DNA from: Pseudomonas sp. SL4(2022)
Lineage (GTDB): Bacteria > Pseudomonadota > Gammaproteobacteria > Pseudomonadales > Pseudomonadaceae
DNA: 64,000 nucleotides
Assembly (NCBI RefSeq): GCF_026625725.1
Contig: NZ_CP113060.1
Span: 248,001-312,000 of the forward strand
Direction: 5' to 3'
The position numbers and the translations under genes are program-made. Below, one piece after another: positions 8,303 to 17,533 of this stretch; the first letter of the stretch is position 1; every line of letters begins with the position of its first letter. Under the pieces are notes generated by a model. That model was not told where the DNA came from. It searched no databases and worked only from the letters and a program-made list of their open reading frames with translations.

Positions 8303-9805
8303 TTAGCCGAGCAGGCTGAGCACAGCCTGTGGCAGCTGATTGGCCTGGGCCAAGATCGCAGTACCGGCCTGTTGCAGGATCTGGTTCTTGGTCAGTTCCG
8401 AGGTTTCAGCAGCAAAGTCGGTGTCACGAATCCGGCTACGTGCAGCCGAGGCGTTCTCAGAGATGTTCTGCAGGTTCGAGATGGTGTTCTCGAAGCGGTT
8501 CTGCACAGCACCGAGCTGGGCACGCTGACTGTCAATGTTGGATATCGCACCGTTGATGATCCCAAGAGCATCCTGAGCGCCAGTAGAAGTGCTGATATCG
8601 ATGTCCTTCACCGAGTCCAGAGTACTGAAGCTGCTGGCACCTGCTGCGCTGGCCACACCGGCACCCATACCGGTTACCTGGAAGGCATCAGGTGCTTCAA
8701 AGATAACCTGGCCATCCACGCGGGCATCGTTGGTTGTACCGCTGGTAAGGCTGACAGCCGCGCCAACAATTGCCGAACCGTCAAAGTTACGTGCTTCCAA
8801 CGATGCGGTTGCGGTACCACTGATGGAGAAGTTCTCGATCTTGATCGCATCGCCGCGATCACTGACCAGCTCAATGAAGCTGCCTTTCGATACAGCAGAA
8901 ATACCGGTCTTACCGCTTTCCTTGTTGATCGCCTCAGCCAGAGAAGAGAGGTCAGCAGTATCGGTGACCAGTGCCGAGATATTCGCGTTCTCGGTAGAGG
9001 TTGTTTTGCTGTTAGCGCCATACAGAGAGAACGCGATGGAACCAGAAGCAGACACGGTACCCAGACGCGCAACAGTACGGGCGTTGGCGGTTACGCCGGT
9101 TTCGTCGCTCTTCGAGTTGACCGCCGAGGCAATCTCACCGGCCGAACCACTGGCAGCAAAAGTTACTGCAGTGGCAGAGCTGTTCAGCTTGGAGTCAATG
9201 CTGAAGCCGGAGGAGCTGTAGACGCTGCCGCTGGTTGCGCTGAATGCACCACTGGTGGCGAACGCACCACCGCCAGAGGTGGTGTAACGGTTCACACCAA
9301 TGCGGTCAGTCGCAGCAGAACCGATGGATACGTTGATATTTTCATAGGCGTTGGCGCCTACCTGGAAGCTTTGCGAACCGAAAGAACCGTCAAGAATCTT
9401 GCGACCACCAAAGCTTGTGGTATCGGCAATACGGTTCAGCTCTTGCTGGAGCTGGGACACTTCACCCTGTAGGGCCGCGCGCTCAGAAGCACCGTTGGAA
9501 CCGTTGGCAGACTGCAGAGCCAAGTCGCGCATGCGCTGGAGAATACCAGTCGACTGCTGCAGGGCACCTTCAGCGGTTTGCGCCAGGGAGATACCGTCGT
9601 TGGAGTTACGGGTCGCAACGTTCAAACCGTTGATCTGACTGGTCAGACGGTTGGAGATCTGCAGGCCTGCGGCATCATCCTTGGCACTGTTGATACGGAA
9701 GCCGGTGGACAGGCGCTGCAGCGAGGTGTCCAGGCCTTTGGATGAGGTATTGAGGTTACGCTGAGTATTGAGCGACGCTACGTTTGTGTTGACTGTAAGG
9801 GCCAT
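8303..9805 (-). CDS. fliC: Flagellin FliC
   Basis: 500 residues from [19 protein letters not shown]; an in-frame codon five residues earlier is discarded. The conserved D0/D1 ends are present: the N-terminal part reaches about residue 150 (RISTG-type [19 protein letters not shown]) and the C-terminal part ends [14 protein letters not shown]. The central 150-400 region is variable and very rich in Ser, Thr, Gly and Ala ([20 protein letters not shown]). That is suitable for surface O-glycosylation, although sites cannot be assigned from sequence. A near-consensus FliA promoter lies upstream, and the presumed glycosylation operon directly precedes the gene. Confidence 0.97.
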   Translation of the reverse strand: MALTVNTNVASLNTQRNLNTSSKGLDTSLQRLSTGFRINSAKDDAAGLQISNRLTSQINGLNVATRNSNDGISLAQTAEGALQQSTGILQRMRDLALQSANGSNGASERAALQGEVSQLQQELNRIADTTSFGGRKILDGSFGSQSFQVGANAYENINVSIGSAATDRIGVNRYTTSGGGAFATSGAFSATSGSVYSSSGFSIDSKLNSSATAVTFAASGSAGEIASAVNSKSDETGVTANARTVARLGTVSASGSIAFSLYGANSKTTSTENANISALVTDTADLSSLAEAINKESGKTGISAVSKGSFIELVSDRGDAIKIENFSISGTATASLEARNFDGSAIVGAAVSLTSGTTNDARVDGQVIFEAPDAFQVTGMGAGVASAAGASSFSTLDSVKDIDISTSTGAQDALGIINGAISNIDSQRAQLGAVQNRFENTISNLQNISENASAARSRIRDTDFAAETSELTKNQILQQAGTAILAQANQLPQAVLSLLG

Positions 9806-9905
9806 GGTGTTTGCCTCCAAAGGACCGTGCTACTGAGTTTGTCTGAGCCTGCGAGCTCTGGGCCTGCTTTGCTCAGACGCCCCATAAAGTTCGCATTCGA
9901 TCTTT

Positions 9906-9932
9906 GTATCGGCGGTTTCAAGAGTAGCTTTA
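9906..9932 (-). promoter_or_regulatory. Sigma-28 (FliA) promoter of fliC
   Basis: On the minus strand: TAAAGCTA, 11 bases, GCCGATAC. This matches the sigma-28 consensus TAAAGTTT-N11-GCCGATAA at 13 of 16 positions with exact spacing. It lies about 100 bp upstream of the fliC ATG, with a usual long untranslated leader. Confidence 0.85.
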
Positions 9933-10077
9933 GCATCTGACTCTGTTTTTTTTTCCGCCAGCAGAACAAGTACTTATGCATCAAAGGCGGGAGAAACCTG
10001 GCATCTGCCGATAATTCGACAGCTATTACCAGGTTCCTGAACAAGCCACTACCCCGATGCCCGTCACTGTATCGGCA

Positions 10078-13000
10078 TCAGTTGGGCAACCATGAGGCGC
10101 GCCAGGCATCAAGGTTAGCGCCTTCCAGCATCCAGCCCTCACGCACCTGCCTGCGCAGCTCGTCGCCCATGCTGGCACTCGCATCCAGATCATTGATGTG
10201 CATACGGATGGCGTCGACCCAATCCTTGAATCGATTCTTGACTCGGGTAACAGGCAAAGCCCCCCGGTAACAAACCAGATCACTGCAAATCACCGGAAAA
10301 CCACAGGCACCGTATTCCAGAAGACGCAGGTTGCTTTTGCACTCGTTGAACAGGTTCTGCTCAACCGGAGCCAACGCCAGATCCAAATCCAGCTTGGCCA
10401 AAGCCGCCGGGTAACGCTCGATATCAACTCCCGCATGCACCTCATGCACATAAGGGCGGATTTTGTCCGGGCACATACCCATAAAGACCCACTCAACCTC
10501 TCCAGCCAGCTCTCTGACTACATCGAAAATCAATTCCAGGTCACCGGTGTGACTGATACCACCAGCCCAACCAACGCGAGGTTTGGCCCCACGACGCCGA
10601 GCCGCAGAGAGATCGCTCCACCAATCGAGCGGCAAGCGGTTCTCTATGACTCGAATATCATCATGTAAACCGGAAAAAGCTTCCGCCAACGGCTCGGTAG
10701 ACACCGTAAAGCGATCCACAAAGCTCAGCCCTCGGCGCAAAGACTTGAAAACATCTTTAGGCATTTGCGCTCGGTGAACACTCTTGATTGGGAGGTTAGG
10801 CAGGTAGTCATCCAGCTCATAAATGGTGAATGCTCGGGAGAACTTCTTGATCCTGCGCATCGCCTCCAGTCGGTCATCGCCGATCTGGCGCTGCAACACA
10901 ATCACATCGGGCTTCAAGCGTTCCAGATCAGGCACCTGAAGCAACCCAAAGGACATCATGCCATCGACCAGCCCAGCATCTTTCAGCGCTGAAAATGGCT
11001 TGATTACACGATAGTGCCCACAACCATAAGGATCAGCAGGGTGAGTCAGCACCACTGGCAGAGGCCGCCACGTAAGAGGGCGCCATGTCAGACCGGCATC
11101 GACTTCCAGATCAAAACCACGCCCGCTCAATGCCAGGTTTCGGTTATAAGCCGGATCATGCGCAATCGCTGACAAGTGACGCTCATAAAATGCATCCTGC
11201 TCAGCAACATCCGGCTCTCTGTACTCTTGCTCGTGCATAAGCAGCGCATGGGCCGCCCATACAGTCAGATAACCGGCGGCACGCACGCGCAAACAGAAAT
11301 CCACATCGCGATATGCACTCAACGTGACATCCAATCCGCCCAATTGGCGGAAGATGTCGGTGCGTACCATCAGGCAAGCCTCGCCGACAGCCGTGTAATT
11401 CTGATCAACCTGCAGCCGCTGCATATACCCTGCGCTGTCAATTGCCTCACCGGCAAAAGCGCGCGACGCAGGTCCGCGAAGCCCCAACAACAAACCAGCC
11501 TGATCGACATGCCCATCACTGCGCAGCAGTTTGCCCCCCACCACCCCGACTTCAGGTCGTTGTGCATGGTTCAGCAACTCATCCAGCCATATTTCAGAGA
11601 CCACAACTGATTCAGCGGACAAGAGCAGCAGGTAGTCACCCTGCGCATGCAGAGCAGCCGTGTTCTGCGCCTGCATAGCTGTATCGGCTGAAATCACTTG
11701 CAGCTTGGGATCCGCCAAACCGCTAATGCCCTGTAACCAAGCCTGGGTCGAAGCATCCAGCTGATCATGTGCTGCCAGGAGAACTTCGTAATTCGTATAG
11801 CGAGTCTTCTCAAGCAGGCTGTCCACACAGCGCTGCAGGCTGGCCAGGGATGCCTCTAGCGCAATAACAATGGACACCATAGGTGTGTCCATCTGGCCGT
11901 AATTGATGCGGTAGCGCGCCGGTAATCCGGGAATAACCTGCGCCTGATAACCACGCTGCAACAAATGACGCTCAATCACGCGGCACTCATCGGGGTTATC
12001 ACGCAATACCGGTGCATCAATGATGACCAGCGGCTCATCAATATGACCCAGCCCCACCAAGCCCTGGGCTTCAATGAGTCGAGCGATCAGGTCAAATTCA
12101 AGCGCATCGGAAAACTGCGCATCAAAACCACCCAGATCCAGCACAATGTCACGACGAAACAACCAGTAACGCGCCATAACCAAGGGGAAACTGAGCAACA
12201 TATCCAGGTTGAATGCCGGGAGAAATGCCCCCCCCAAAGCACCATCTGGAAGACGCTGCAACTGATCACCGTATACCGCACGGCAACCCGGGTTCGCCGC
12301 CAACTCGAGCCCCGCAATCATCAAGCCGCTGGAAGTAAATTCATCCCCCGCTCGGGCCAACATAAACCAGGAGACCTCACTGTCAGCCAACAGCCGATTG
12401 AGCTGCGATGCCAAATCTTCATCCGTCATATGGACAAAGTGCAGCTTGTCTTGCGCCGACGTGGCTGGCGTATCACGGCTGCTTGTCAGCACGACAATTT
12501 TCAGGGTGGCATACAAACAATGCTCACCAATCAAGCTCTTTAGCGTTTTCATCAAGGGGGCTGACTGCCCCTCAACATCCAGCACCATGATGCCGATTAA
12601 CGGACCACCACCCTGCTCCTGCAGGTGCTGGTTAATCAGACGATTTTCTGCTTGGGTGGGTAAACGCTGCGCCAACCAATGCTGCAAGGTGTAGGCCTCG
12701 CGCGAGGCTCCCGACGACACACCCAGACGTTGCAGCATGTCTTCGCGGGCGCGCTGTAGCGGCCCCGCTTGCGATCCTGGGTAACGTTGATAAAGCATCT
12801 GATAGAGCGCGGGAAAATTCTTTCTCTCTCGCCCCAGCATATGTTCGCCCGCAGCACTCTGTTGACGAGTGTGGACTTCGGTCGTCACCAGCGGCACATG
12901 GACAAAGGGATAATGCGTGGCGAGACGCAGGAGCATGTCCCAGTCTTCAAACGCCGCCAATCCAGTGTCGAATTCACCCACCACATTCAACATCTCGCGC

Positions 13001-14403
13001 GGGTGCGCCCAGGTATTGACCGGTATGTAATTCTGGGTGAACAGCCGATCCCGATCAAAAACCTCATGGCAGTAGGGTTGGCTGCGCGCCAGCTCAATTC
13101 GCTGCTCGCCTTCAAGCCGCTCACTGACGTATTCGACACCGGTGTAGATGACGCTGCCTGGATCGCGCACGAAGGCTTCGGCCAATACAGCAAGATGATT
13201 AGGCAGATAGATGTCATCGTCGTCCAGATAGACGATGTAACGTCCCCGCGCCAATTTCAAACCGGCATTTCGCGCAGCCGACAACCCCTGGTTACGCCCC
13301 TGACGCACGTAGGTCACCGGCATATCAACCTGAGCCAGCACGTGCTCCACAGGCTCGCCTGCGTCATTGATCACGATCAGCTCGTAGTCCTGCCACGCCT
13401 GGTTCTGAACACTGTGTAAGGCATCGATCAACAACCCGGGGCGGTTGTAGGTCGTGAGAATGATCGAAAACATGGGCGCCGATGTATCTTCTGCACGCTC
13501 AGAGGCAAACAACGCGCGGTGAATAGCTGCGACGCGATCAGCAATCTGCGCCCTCACCTCTTGAGAATACTGGCTCTGCCGGCGCTGATAGAGATCCCAT
13601 ATCAGACTGGCTTTTGCCCGTAAACGCGGCAAAACCTCAGGGCAAGCCAGGTTGAGCTCCAGAATCTCCGTATGTTCTAACAGCGGTTTTGAGGACGAGT
13701 AGAAACTCTGGGAAATTTGCCCGCCGTGCACGCGGTAGCCGACAGTGCGCTGGCGCAGAAATACAAAGTCTGGATTATGCCGAGCGATCCGCGTCCAGAG
13801 TTCCCAATCCCCCGCCACCAGATCAGGGCGGTGCACATTCCCATCAACAAGTTGCACATGCGCAAAAACAGCACGTCGGAACATAACGGCAGATGGGGTG
13901 ATGTAGTTATCGAAACTCAGCAGGTCGACAACTTCATCACGTCGACCAAAATACGAACAAAGGCGATGCCCGGGGTGGACTGGCTGTTGAGTCGCCGCAC
14001 CTGTTTCATCAATCCACTGGCACTGGGTGTAGACCAGGTCGGACTCCGGATGTAACTCCAAAGCCGCCACCTGGTTTGCTAAATGACCAGGGTAAAGAAG
14101 ATCATCCGAACCCAGGACAACGACGAAACGCCCTGTACCCGCTCGCAAACAGCGGTTGTAGTTACCCATCATGCCGAGGTTGTTCTGATTAACCTCATAT
14201 GAAAAACGCGCATCACTCGTGTAGCGTTGCAGCACATCGAGAGTCTGATCTGTCGAACAGTCATCAAATACAAACAGCTCCAGGCTGACACCCTCTTGGG
14301 CCAGCACTGACTCTATCGTCTGCGCGATGTAGGCACTGTTGTTGTAGGACATCACGGCGACCGTGACATCGGGTCGAATATTGGTCACACAGCCCCCTCG
14401 CAT
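10078..14403 (-). CDS. Large multi-domain glycosyltransferase, candidate flagellin glycosyltransferase
   Basis: 1441 residues from the ATG at 14403, which overlaps the upstream stop (TGATG); an upstream TTG is possible. At least three GT-A (family 2) modules are visible. The first (about 12-260) has FDDCSTDQT and LGSDDLLYPG. The second (about 310-560) starts IILTTYNRPGLLIDALHSV and has VYLDDDDIYLPNHL. A degenerate module lies at about 620-800 (MLARAGDEF). A further one (about 845-1080) has IVIALEASLASLQRCVDSLL and EVGVVGGKLL. The C-terminal 320 residues look like a GT-B (family 1/4) domain, with THPADPYGCGHYRVIKPF, GWAGGISHTGDLELI and LRLLEYGACGFPVICSD. Its position directly upstream of fliC matches fgtA or fgt1 of other pseudomonads. 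It probably attaches or extends the flagellin glycan; donor order is unknown. Confidence 0.85.
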   Translation of the reverse strand: MRGGCVTNIRPDVTVAVMSYNNSAYIAQTIESVLAQEGVSLELFVFDDCSTDQTLDVLQRYTSDARFSYEVNQNNLGMMGNYNRCLRAGTGRFVVVLGSDDLLYPGHLANQVAALELHPESDLVYTQCQWIDETGAATQQPVHPGHRLCSYFGRRDEVVDLLSFDNYITPSAVMFRRAVFAHVQLVDGNVHRPDLVAGDWELWTRIARHNPDFVFLRQRTVGYRVHGGQISQSFYSSSKPLLEHTEILELNLACPEVLPRLRAKASLIWDLYQRRQSQYSQEVRAQIADRVAAIHRALFASERAEDTSAPMFSIILTTYNRPGLLIDALHSVQNQAWQDYELIVINDAGEPVEHVLAQVDMPVTYVRQGRNQGLSAARNAGLKLARGRYIVYLDDDDIYLPNHLAVLAEAFVRDPGSVIYTGVEYVSERLEGEQRIELARSQPYCHEVFDRDRLFTQNYIPVNTWAHPREMLNVVGEFDTGLAAFEDWDMLLRLATHYPFVHVPLVTTEVHTRQQSAAGEHMLGRERKNFPALYQMLYQRYPGSQAGPLQRAREDMLQRLGVSSGASREAYTLQHWLAQRLPTQAENRLINQHLQEQGGGPLIGIMVLDVEGQSAPLMKTLKSLIGEHCLYATLKIVVLTSSRDTPATSAQDKLHFVHMTDEDLASQLNRLLADSEVSWFMLARAGDEFTSSGLMIAGLELAANPGCRAVYGDQLQRLPDGALGGAFLPAFNLDMLLSFPLVMARYWLFRRDIVLDLGGFDAQFSDALEFDLIARLIEAQGLVGLGHIDEPLVIIDAPVLRDNPDECRVIERHLLQRGYQAQVIPGLPARYRINYGQMDTPMVSIVIALEASLASLQRCVDSLLEKTRYTNYEVLLAAHDQLDASTQAWLQGISGLADPKLQVISADTAMQAQNTAALHAQGDYLLLLSAESVVVSEIWLDELLNHAQRPEVGVVGGKLLRSDGHVDQAGLLLGLRGPASRAFAGEAIDSAGYMQRLQVDQNYTAVGEACLMVRTDIFRQLGGLDVTLSAYRDVDFCLRVRAAGYLTVWAAHALLMHEQEYREPDVAEQDAFYERHLSAIAHDPAYNRNLALSGRGFDLEVDAGLTWRPLTWRPLPVVLTHPADPYGCGHYRVIKPFSALKDAGLVDGMMSFGLLQVPDLERLKPDVIVLQRQIGDDRLEAMRRIKKFSRAFTIYELDDYLPNLPIKSVHRAQMPKDVFKSLRRGLSFVDRFTVSTEPLAEAFSGLHDDIRVIENRLPLDWWSDLSAARRRGAKPRVGWAGGISHTGDLELIFDVVRELAGEVEWVFMGMCPDKIRPYVHEVHAGVDIERYPAALAKLDLDLALAPVEQNLFNECKSNLRLLEYGACGFPVICSDLVCYRGALPVTRVKNRFKDWVDAIRMHINDLDASASMGDELRRQVREGWMLEGANLDAWRASWLPN

Positions 14404-15476
14404 CAGACCACCCGCCAATCGGATGGATAACGCCCATTCACCAGGGCGTCGACATGCTCAACGAAATAGCGCTCGCTGGTCATTGGATTGAACAACAGGT
14501 AATCCCGCAACTCTTCAATTCGCACTTGCAAAAACTGCTCATGGCGCTTGGTCAACTGGAGTCGTTCAACCAAATGATCAACGTCGCGCACGACTAAACC
14601 AATGTTGTCCCGGCATTCGAACTGGATACCGCTTTTGCCCTCTTCCACCTCAGCCTGCGGCGCAAAAAACAGAGCAGGACGGCCAAATGTGAAAGCAAAG
14701 GTGAAGCCAGTACCCGAAACATCAGTCAACATCATGTCGCTGCGTGCATAGCTGGAGAAGTAGTTGGCCGAACGGTCCAGCTCAAACCCTTCAACGCCTG
14801 AGAAACGCGCCACAATATGCTCGACCACCGGTTTATCCTGATCCCGCCAGGATTCCATATGCGGCCTGAAAATCAGCCTCATGCCTGCGCCCAGGACCTT
14901 TTCAATCAGCTGTTCGCCATAGCGCCCCAGCACCGAATAGCTCTGATTCACGTAATAGGCATGCGTAGGTGCAAACACCACCGTCGTGGCGCCCTCGCGC
15001 GGATGATCGCTGGATGCCGCCAAGGCACAACGCTGGCCATCCAGCTTGGGATACCCCACTGGCAACAGCACCTTGCCACCCCAGCCGCGGCGCTGACCTA
15101 ACGCAGCAAACTCTTCCATGTGGTGGCGACCCGCACAGACAATCGCATCGAAGTGATCGAACATGGACTCGTCGTACACACCTTCCAAACTGGTAAGAGA
15201 CACCAGAAAGTGCACCCGCTTGGCGCCACGCGGGAAATGACTGGACTGCCCAACAAGAGGCGTCAAATACAAATCTGCCTGCTCAGCAGCAAGTTGCTGC
15301 TGGGACGTTTCAAAATGATATTCGACGCCTTTTTGCAGCTCGCCAGGGAACGCGGCTTGGGCAAACGCGTTGTAACAGCGCACTCGCCAACCCTGCTTGG
15401 CTAACAGCTCTGGAATGCCCCCCAGGTTGAGAACGTGCGAGGTATGGAGGCAATAGCAGATAACTTCTCGATTCAT
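14403..15476 (-). CDS. CDP-glycerol glycerophosphotransferase-like protein, candidate phosphoramidate transferase
   Basis: 357 residues with no clear membrane segment. The TagB/TagF-type GT-B motifs are visible: VFAPTHAYY at about 185, LIFRPHMESW at about 215, and MLTDVSGTGFTFAFTFGRPALFF at about 265, which corresponds to the SDxSS nucleotide loop of CDP-glycerol polymerases. Family members transfer phospho-alditols from CDP-linked donors. The operon should make a CDP-activated phosphoramidate and contains no enzyme for CDP-glycerol, so I infer that this protein may move the phosphoramidate group onto sugar. A glycosyltransferase role is the alternative. The start overlaps the upstream stop (ATGA) and the stop overlaps the next start. 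Confidence 0.7.
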   Translation of the reverse strand: MNREVICYCLHTSHVLNLGGIPELLAKQGWRVRCYNAFAQAAFPGELQKGVEYHFETSQQQLAAEQADLYLTPLVGQSSHFPRGAKRVHFLVSLTSLEGVYDESMFDHFDAIVCAGRHHMEEFAALGQRRGWGGKVLLPVGYPKLDGQRCALAASSDHPREGATTVVFAPTHAYYVNQSYSVLGRYGEQLIEKVLGAGMRLIFRPHMESWRDQDKPVVEHIVARFSGVEGFELDRSANYFSSYARSDMMLTDVSGTGFTFAFTFGRPALFFAPQAEVEEGKSGIQFECRDNIGLVVRDVDHLVERLQLTKRHEQFLQVRIEELRDYLLFNPMTSERYFVEHVDALVNGRYPSDWRVV

Positions 15477-16417
15477 TCACCCACTCCCTGCGAACCGATC
15501 CAGTTCAGAAACTCGCTGTAATCGCGCAGGTAGTCCTGCGAGTCGTAATCGTGTGATGCAAAAACCAGCAAAACAGCGTCCGCACTATATGCATATTGGC
15601 TGGCCCAAATACCGGCAGGCAGATACAACCCTTTATTGTTTTTATCCAAGAGGAACTCCTCTCGCGCATGGCCGTCATCCGCCATCACGCGAACAGTGCC
15701 CTGAGTACAAATCAAGAACTGCTCACACACTTTATGTGCATGTTCGCCTCGTACATCTTTGCTGGGAACGTTGAACACCATGAAGTAGCGCTTCGGTTCG
15801 AAAGGAATCTCACTGGAAAAACTACCCACGGTTAATGCACCACGCATGTCCTCATGAAGAGCGAAATGCTGGAGCACGACCCCACTCACGCGCGACGCGT
15901 ATCGCTGATCAGTCTGAGTCGGTGCCACAGCATCCGCCTGCGCTGGAACCGTAGTGGAATACCCCACGATGCGGGCAGGATTACCTACCACAATTGCATA
16001 GGGCGGCACTGAATGAGTCACCACAGCGCCAGCACCCACCATGGCATAGCGGCCAATGGTCAACCCCGGAAGGACGGTGGCGTTCGCCCCGATCGACGCC
16101 CCTCGTTCGACCTTAGTCGCCAAAAACCGCTCGGGATATTGCTTGCTGCGGGGAAAGCGATCGTTGGTGAACGTGGCATTCGGACCGATAAATACATCGT
16201 CCTCGATACGCAAACCGTCCCACAGCTGTACGCCACACTTAACCGTGACGCGATCACCAAGGACAACATCATTTTCGATGAACACATGGTCACAGATATT
16301 GCAGTCACGCCCCAGGCTGGCGCCCGGTAACACATGGGAAAACGCCCATATCCGAGTTCCCTCGCCCACATGAGCGGTTTCACAAAGCCCTTGAGGATGC
16401 ACCATAAAGCCACTCAT
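15473..16417 (-). CDS. WxcM-like bifunctional sugar N-acetyltransferase / dTDP-4-keto-6-deoxyhexose 3,4-ketoisomerase
   Basis: 314 residues. Residues about 1-150 form a left-handed beta-helix acetyltransferase (repeats such as VGEGTRIWAFSHV, GANATVLPGLTIG, AGAVVTHSVPPYAIVVGNPA), like FdtC/QdtC. Residues about 180-310 form an FdtA/QdtA-type cupin isomerase (GEHAHKVCEQFLICTQGTVRV, GLYLPAGIW). Xanthomonas WxcM has the same domain fusion. With the upstream aminotransferase it should give dTDP-3-acetamido-3,6-dideoxy-hexose (Fuc3NAc or Qui3NAc type) from dTDP-4-keto-6-deoxyglucose. The start is at MSGFMVHPQG, coupled to the upstream stop by TAATG. A longer in-frame start is rejected because it would overlap the aminotransferase coding end. 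Confidence 0.88.
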   Translation of the reverse strand: MSGFMVHPQGLCETAHVGEGTRIWAFSHVLPGASLGRDCNICDHVFIENDVVLGDRVTVKCGVQLWDGLRIEDDVFIGPNATFTNDRFPRSKQYPERFLATKVERGASIGANATVLPGLTIGRYAMVGAGAVVTHSVPPYAIVVGNPARIVGYSTTVPAQADAVAPTQTDQRYASRVSGVVLQHFALHEDMRGALTVGSFSSEIPFEPKRYFMVFNVPSKDVRGEHAHKVCEQFLICTQGTVRVMADDGHAREEFLLDKNNKGLYLPAGIWASQYAYSADAVLLVFASHDYDSQDYLRDYSEFLNWIGSQGVGE

Positions 16418-17514
16418 TAGGCGACTCCTTTTACAGCCTGCTGACATGCAGCAATGACTGTCGATATCTCGGTTTCAGTCAGCTCGGGGAAACATGGCAG
16501 GCTCATCAAGCGCGGCGTAACAGCTACGGTTACAGGCAAAGACACGGCCTCAGCCTGTCCACCGCCCTGCAGATGATCCGCAATGGGGTAATGAACATCA
16601 CTGCCGACACCAGCCTCGGCGAGGCGTTTGCGTACCTCATCACGCGCCGGCAACTGCACGACAAAGAGATGGCACACATCATCGTCATGAGGCTCACCCG
16701 GCAACACCCAACCGAGATTGGATAGCCCTGCGCGGTATGCCCGGGCAACGTCCCTGCGCTGCTCATTCCAGCGGTCTAGATGAGGCAACTTCTCCAGGAG
16801 AACGGCCGCTTGCAACTCATCAAGACGACTATTGCGGCCGCCGCCAACAACCACCTGATACTTGCTGCCCCAGCCATACTGACGCAGCTGACGCACGCGG
16901 CCCAAGGCATCATGATCCGTACCGGAAACAAGGCCACCATCGCCGAGCGCACCCAGGTTTTTGGTTGGGTAGAAACTGAACGTTGAAAGGTGCCCCCAGG
17001 CACCGGCTGCTCGCCCATCACGCCGAGCGCCATGGGCCTGAGCACAATCTTCGATCAGCGCGATACCGGCACCATCACACAACGCACGCAAACGCCCTAC
17101 ATCCGCCATTCGACCATAAAGGTGAGTGGCAATGACTGCACGCGTACGCGGCCCGATCAGCTGCGCAACCAATGAGACATCCATCAATAGGTGCACCGGT
17201 TCGATGTCCACATAACGCGGCTCTGCCCCCACGGCCCGAATAGCACTGCTGGCATACATACCAGCGTTCGCGACCGTAATCACCTCATCGCCAGAGCCAA
17301 CTTTCAGGGCGCGCAGTGCCAACTCCAGGGCATCGGTACCGTTACCCACAGCCACGGCATCCACGACCTCGAGATAGTTGGCAAACGCATGCTCAAAGGC
17401 CTGACCTTCCGGCCCCAGGATGTAGTAACCACGCCGCAAGACTCGTTCCATTGCGCGTTGCAAGTCATCAAGCAACGGCTGGTTGTGACGGTGCAGGTCG
17501 TTGATCGGCAGCAT
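16417..17514 (-). CDS. DegT/DnrJ/EryC1-family sugar aminotransferase
   Basis: 365 residues from MLPINDLHRHN; the longer open frame would overlap the methyltransferase gene. It is a PLP-dependent fold type I enzyme. The lysine that binds PLP is K185 in STFSFYPTKNLGALGDGG. GNGTDALELAL (about 58-68) and IEDCAQAHGA (about 154-163) are the other family motifs. The nearest functional types are FdtB/QdtB, which aminate C3 of dTDP-3-keto-6-deoxyhexoses. This fits the ketoisomerase/acetyltransferase encoded next. RmlA and RmlB, which make the starting nucleotide sugar, are not in this window and must be encoded elsewhere. Confidence 0.9.
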   Translation of the reverse strand: MLPINDLHRHNQPLLDDLQRAMERVLRRGYYILGPEGQAFEHAFANYLEVVDAVAVGNGTDALELALRALKVGSGDEVITVANAGMYASSAIRAVGAEPRYVDIEPVHLLMDVSLVAQLIGPRTRAVIATHLYGRMADVGRLRALCDGAGIALIEDCAQAHGARRDGRAAGAWGHLSTFSFYPTKNLGALGDGGLVSGTDHDALGRVRQLRQYGWGSKYQVVVGGGRNSRLDELQAAVLLEKLPHLDRWNEQRRDVARAYRAGLSNLGWVLPGEPHDDDVCHLFVVQLPARDEVRKRLAEAGVGSDVHYPIADHLQGGGQAEAVSLPVTVAVTPRLMSLPCFPELTETEISTVIAACQQAVKGVA

Positions 17515-17533
17515 AGGGTTACCTACTGGTAGC

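Noticed and set aside
8246..9472. Plus-strand open frame of 408 codons
   Set aside because: It is antisense to the flagellin gene and shows no family motif; it comes from the codon bias of fliC.
10007..10014. Plus-strand GCCGATAA-like FliA -10 element
   Set aside because: No -35 element at 11-base spacing precedes it, and no plus-strand gene follows.
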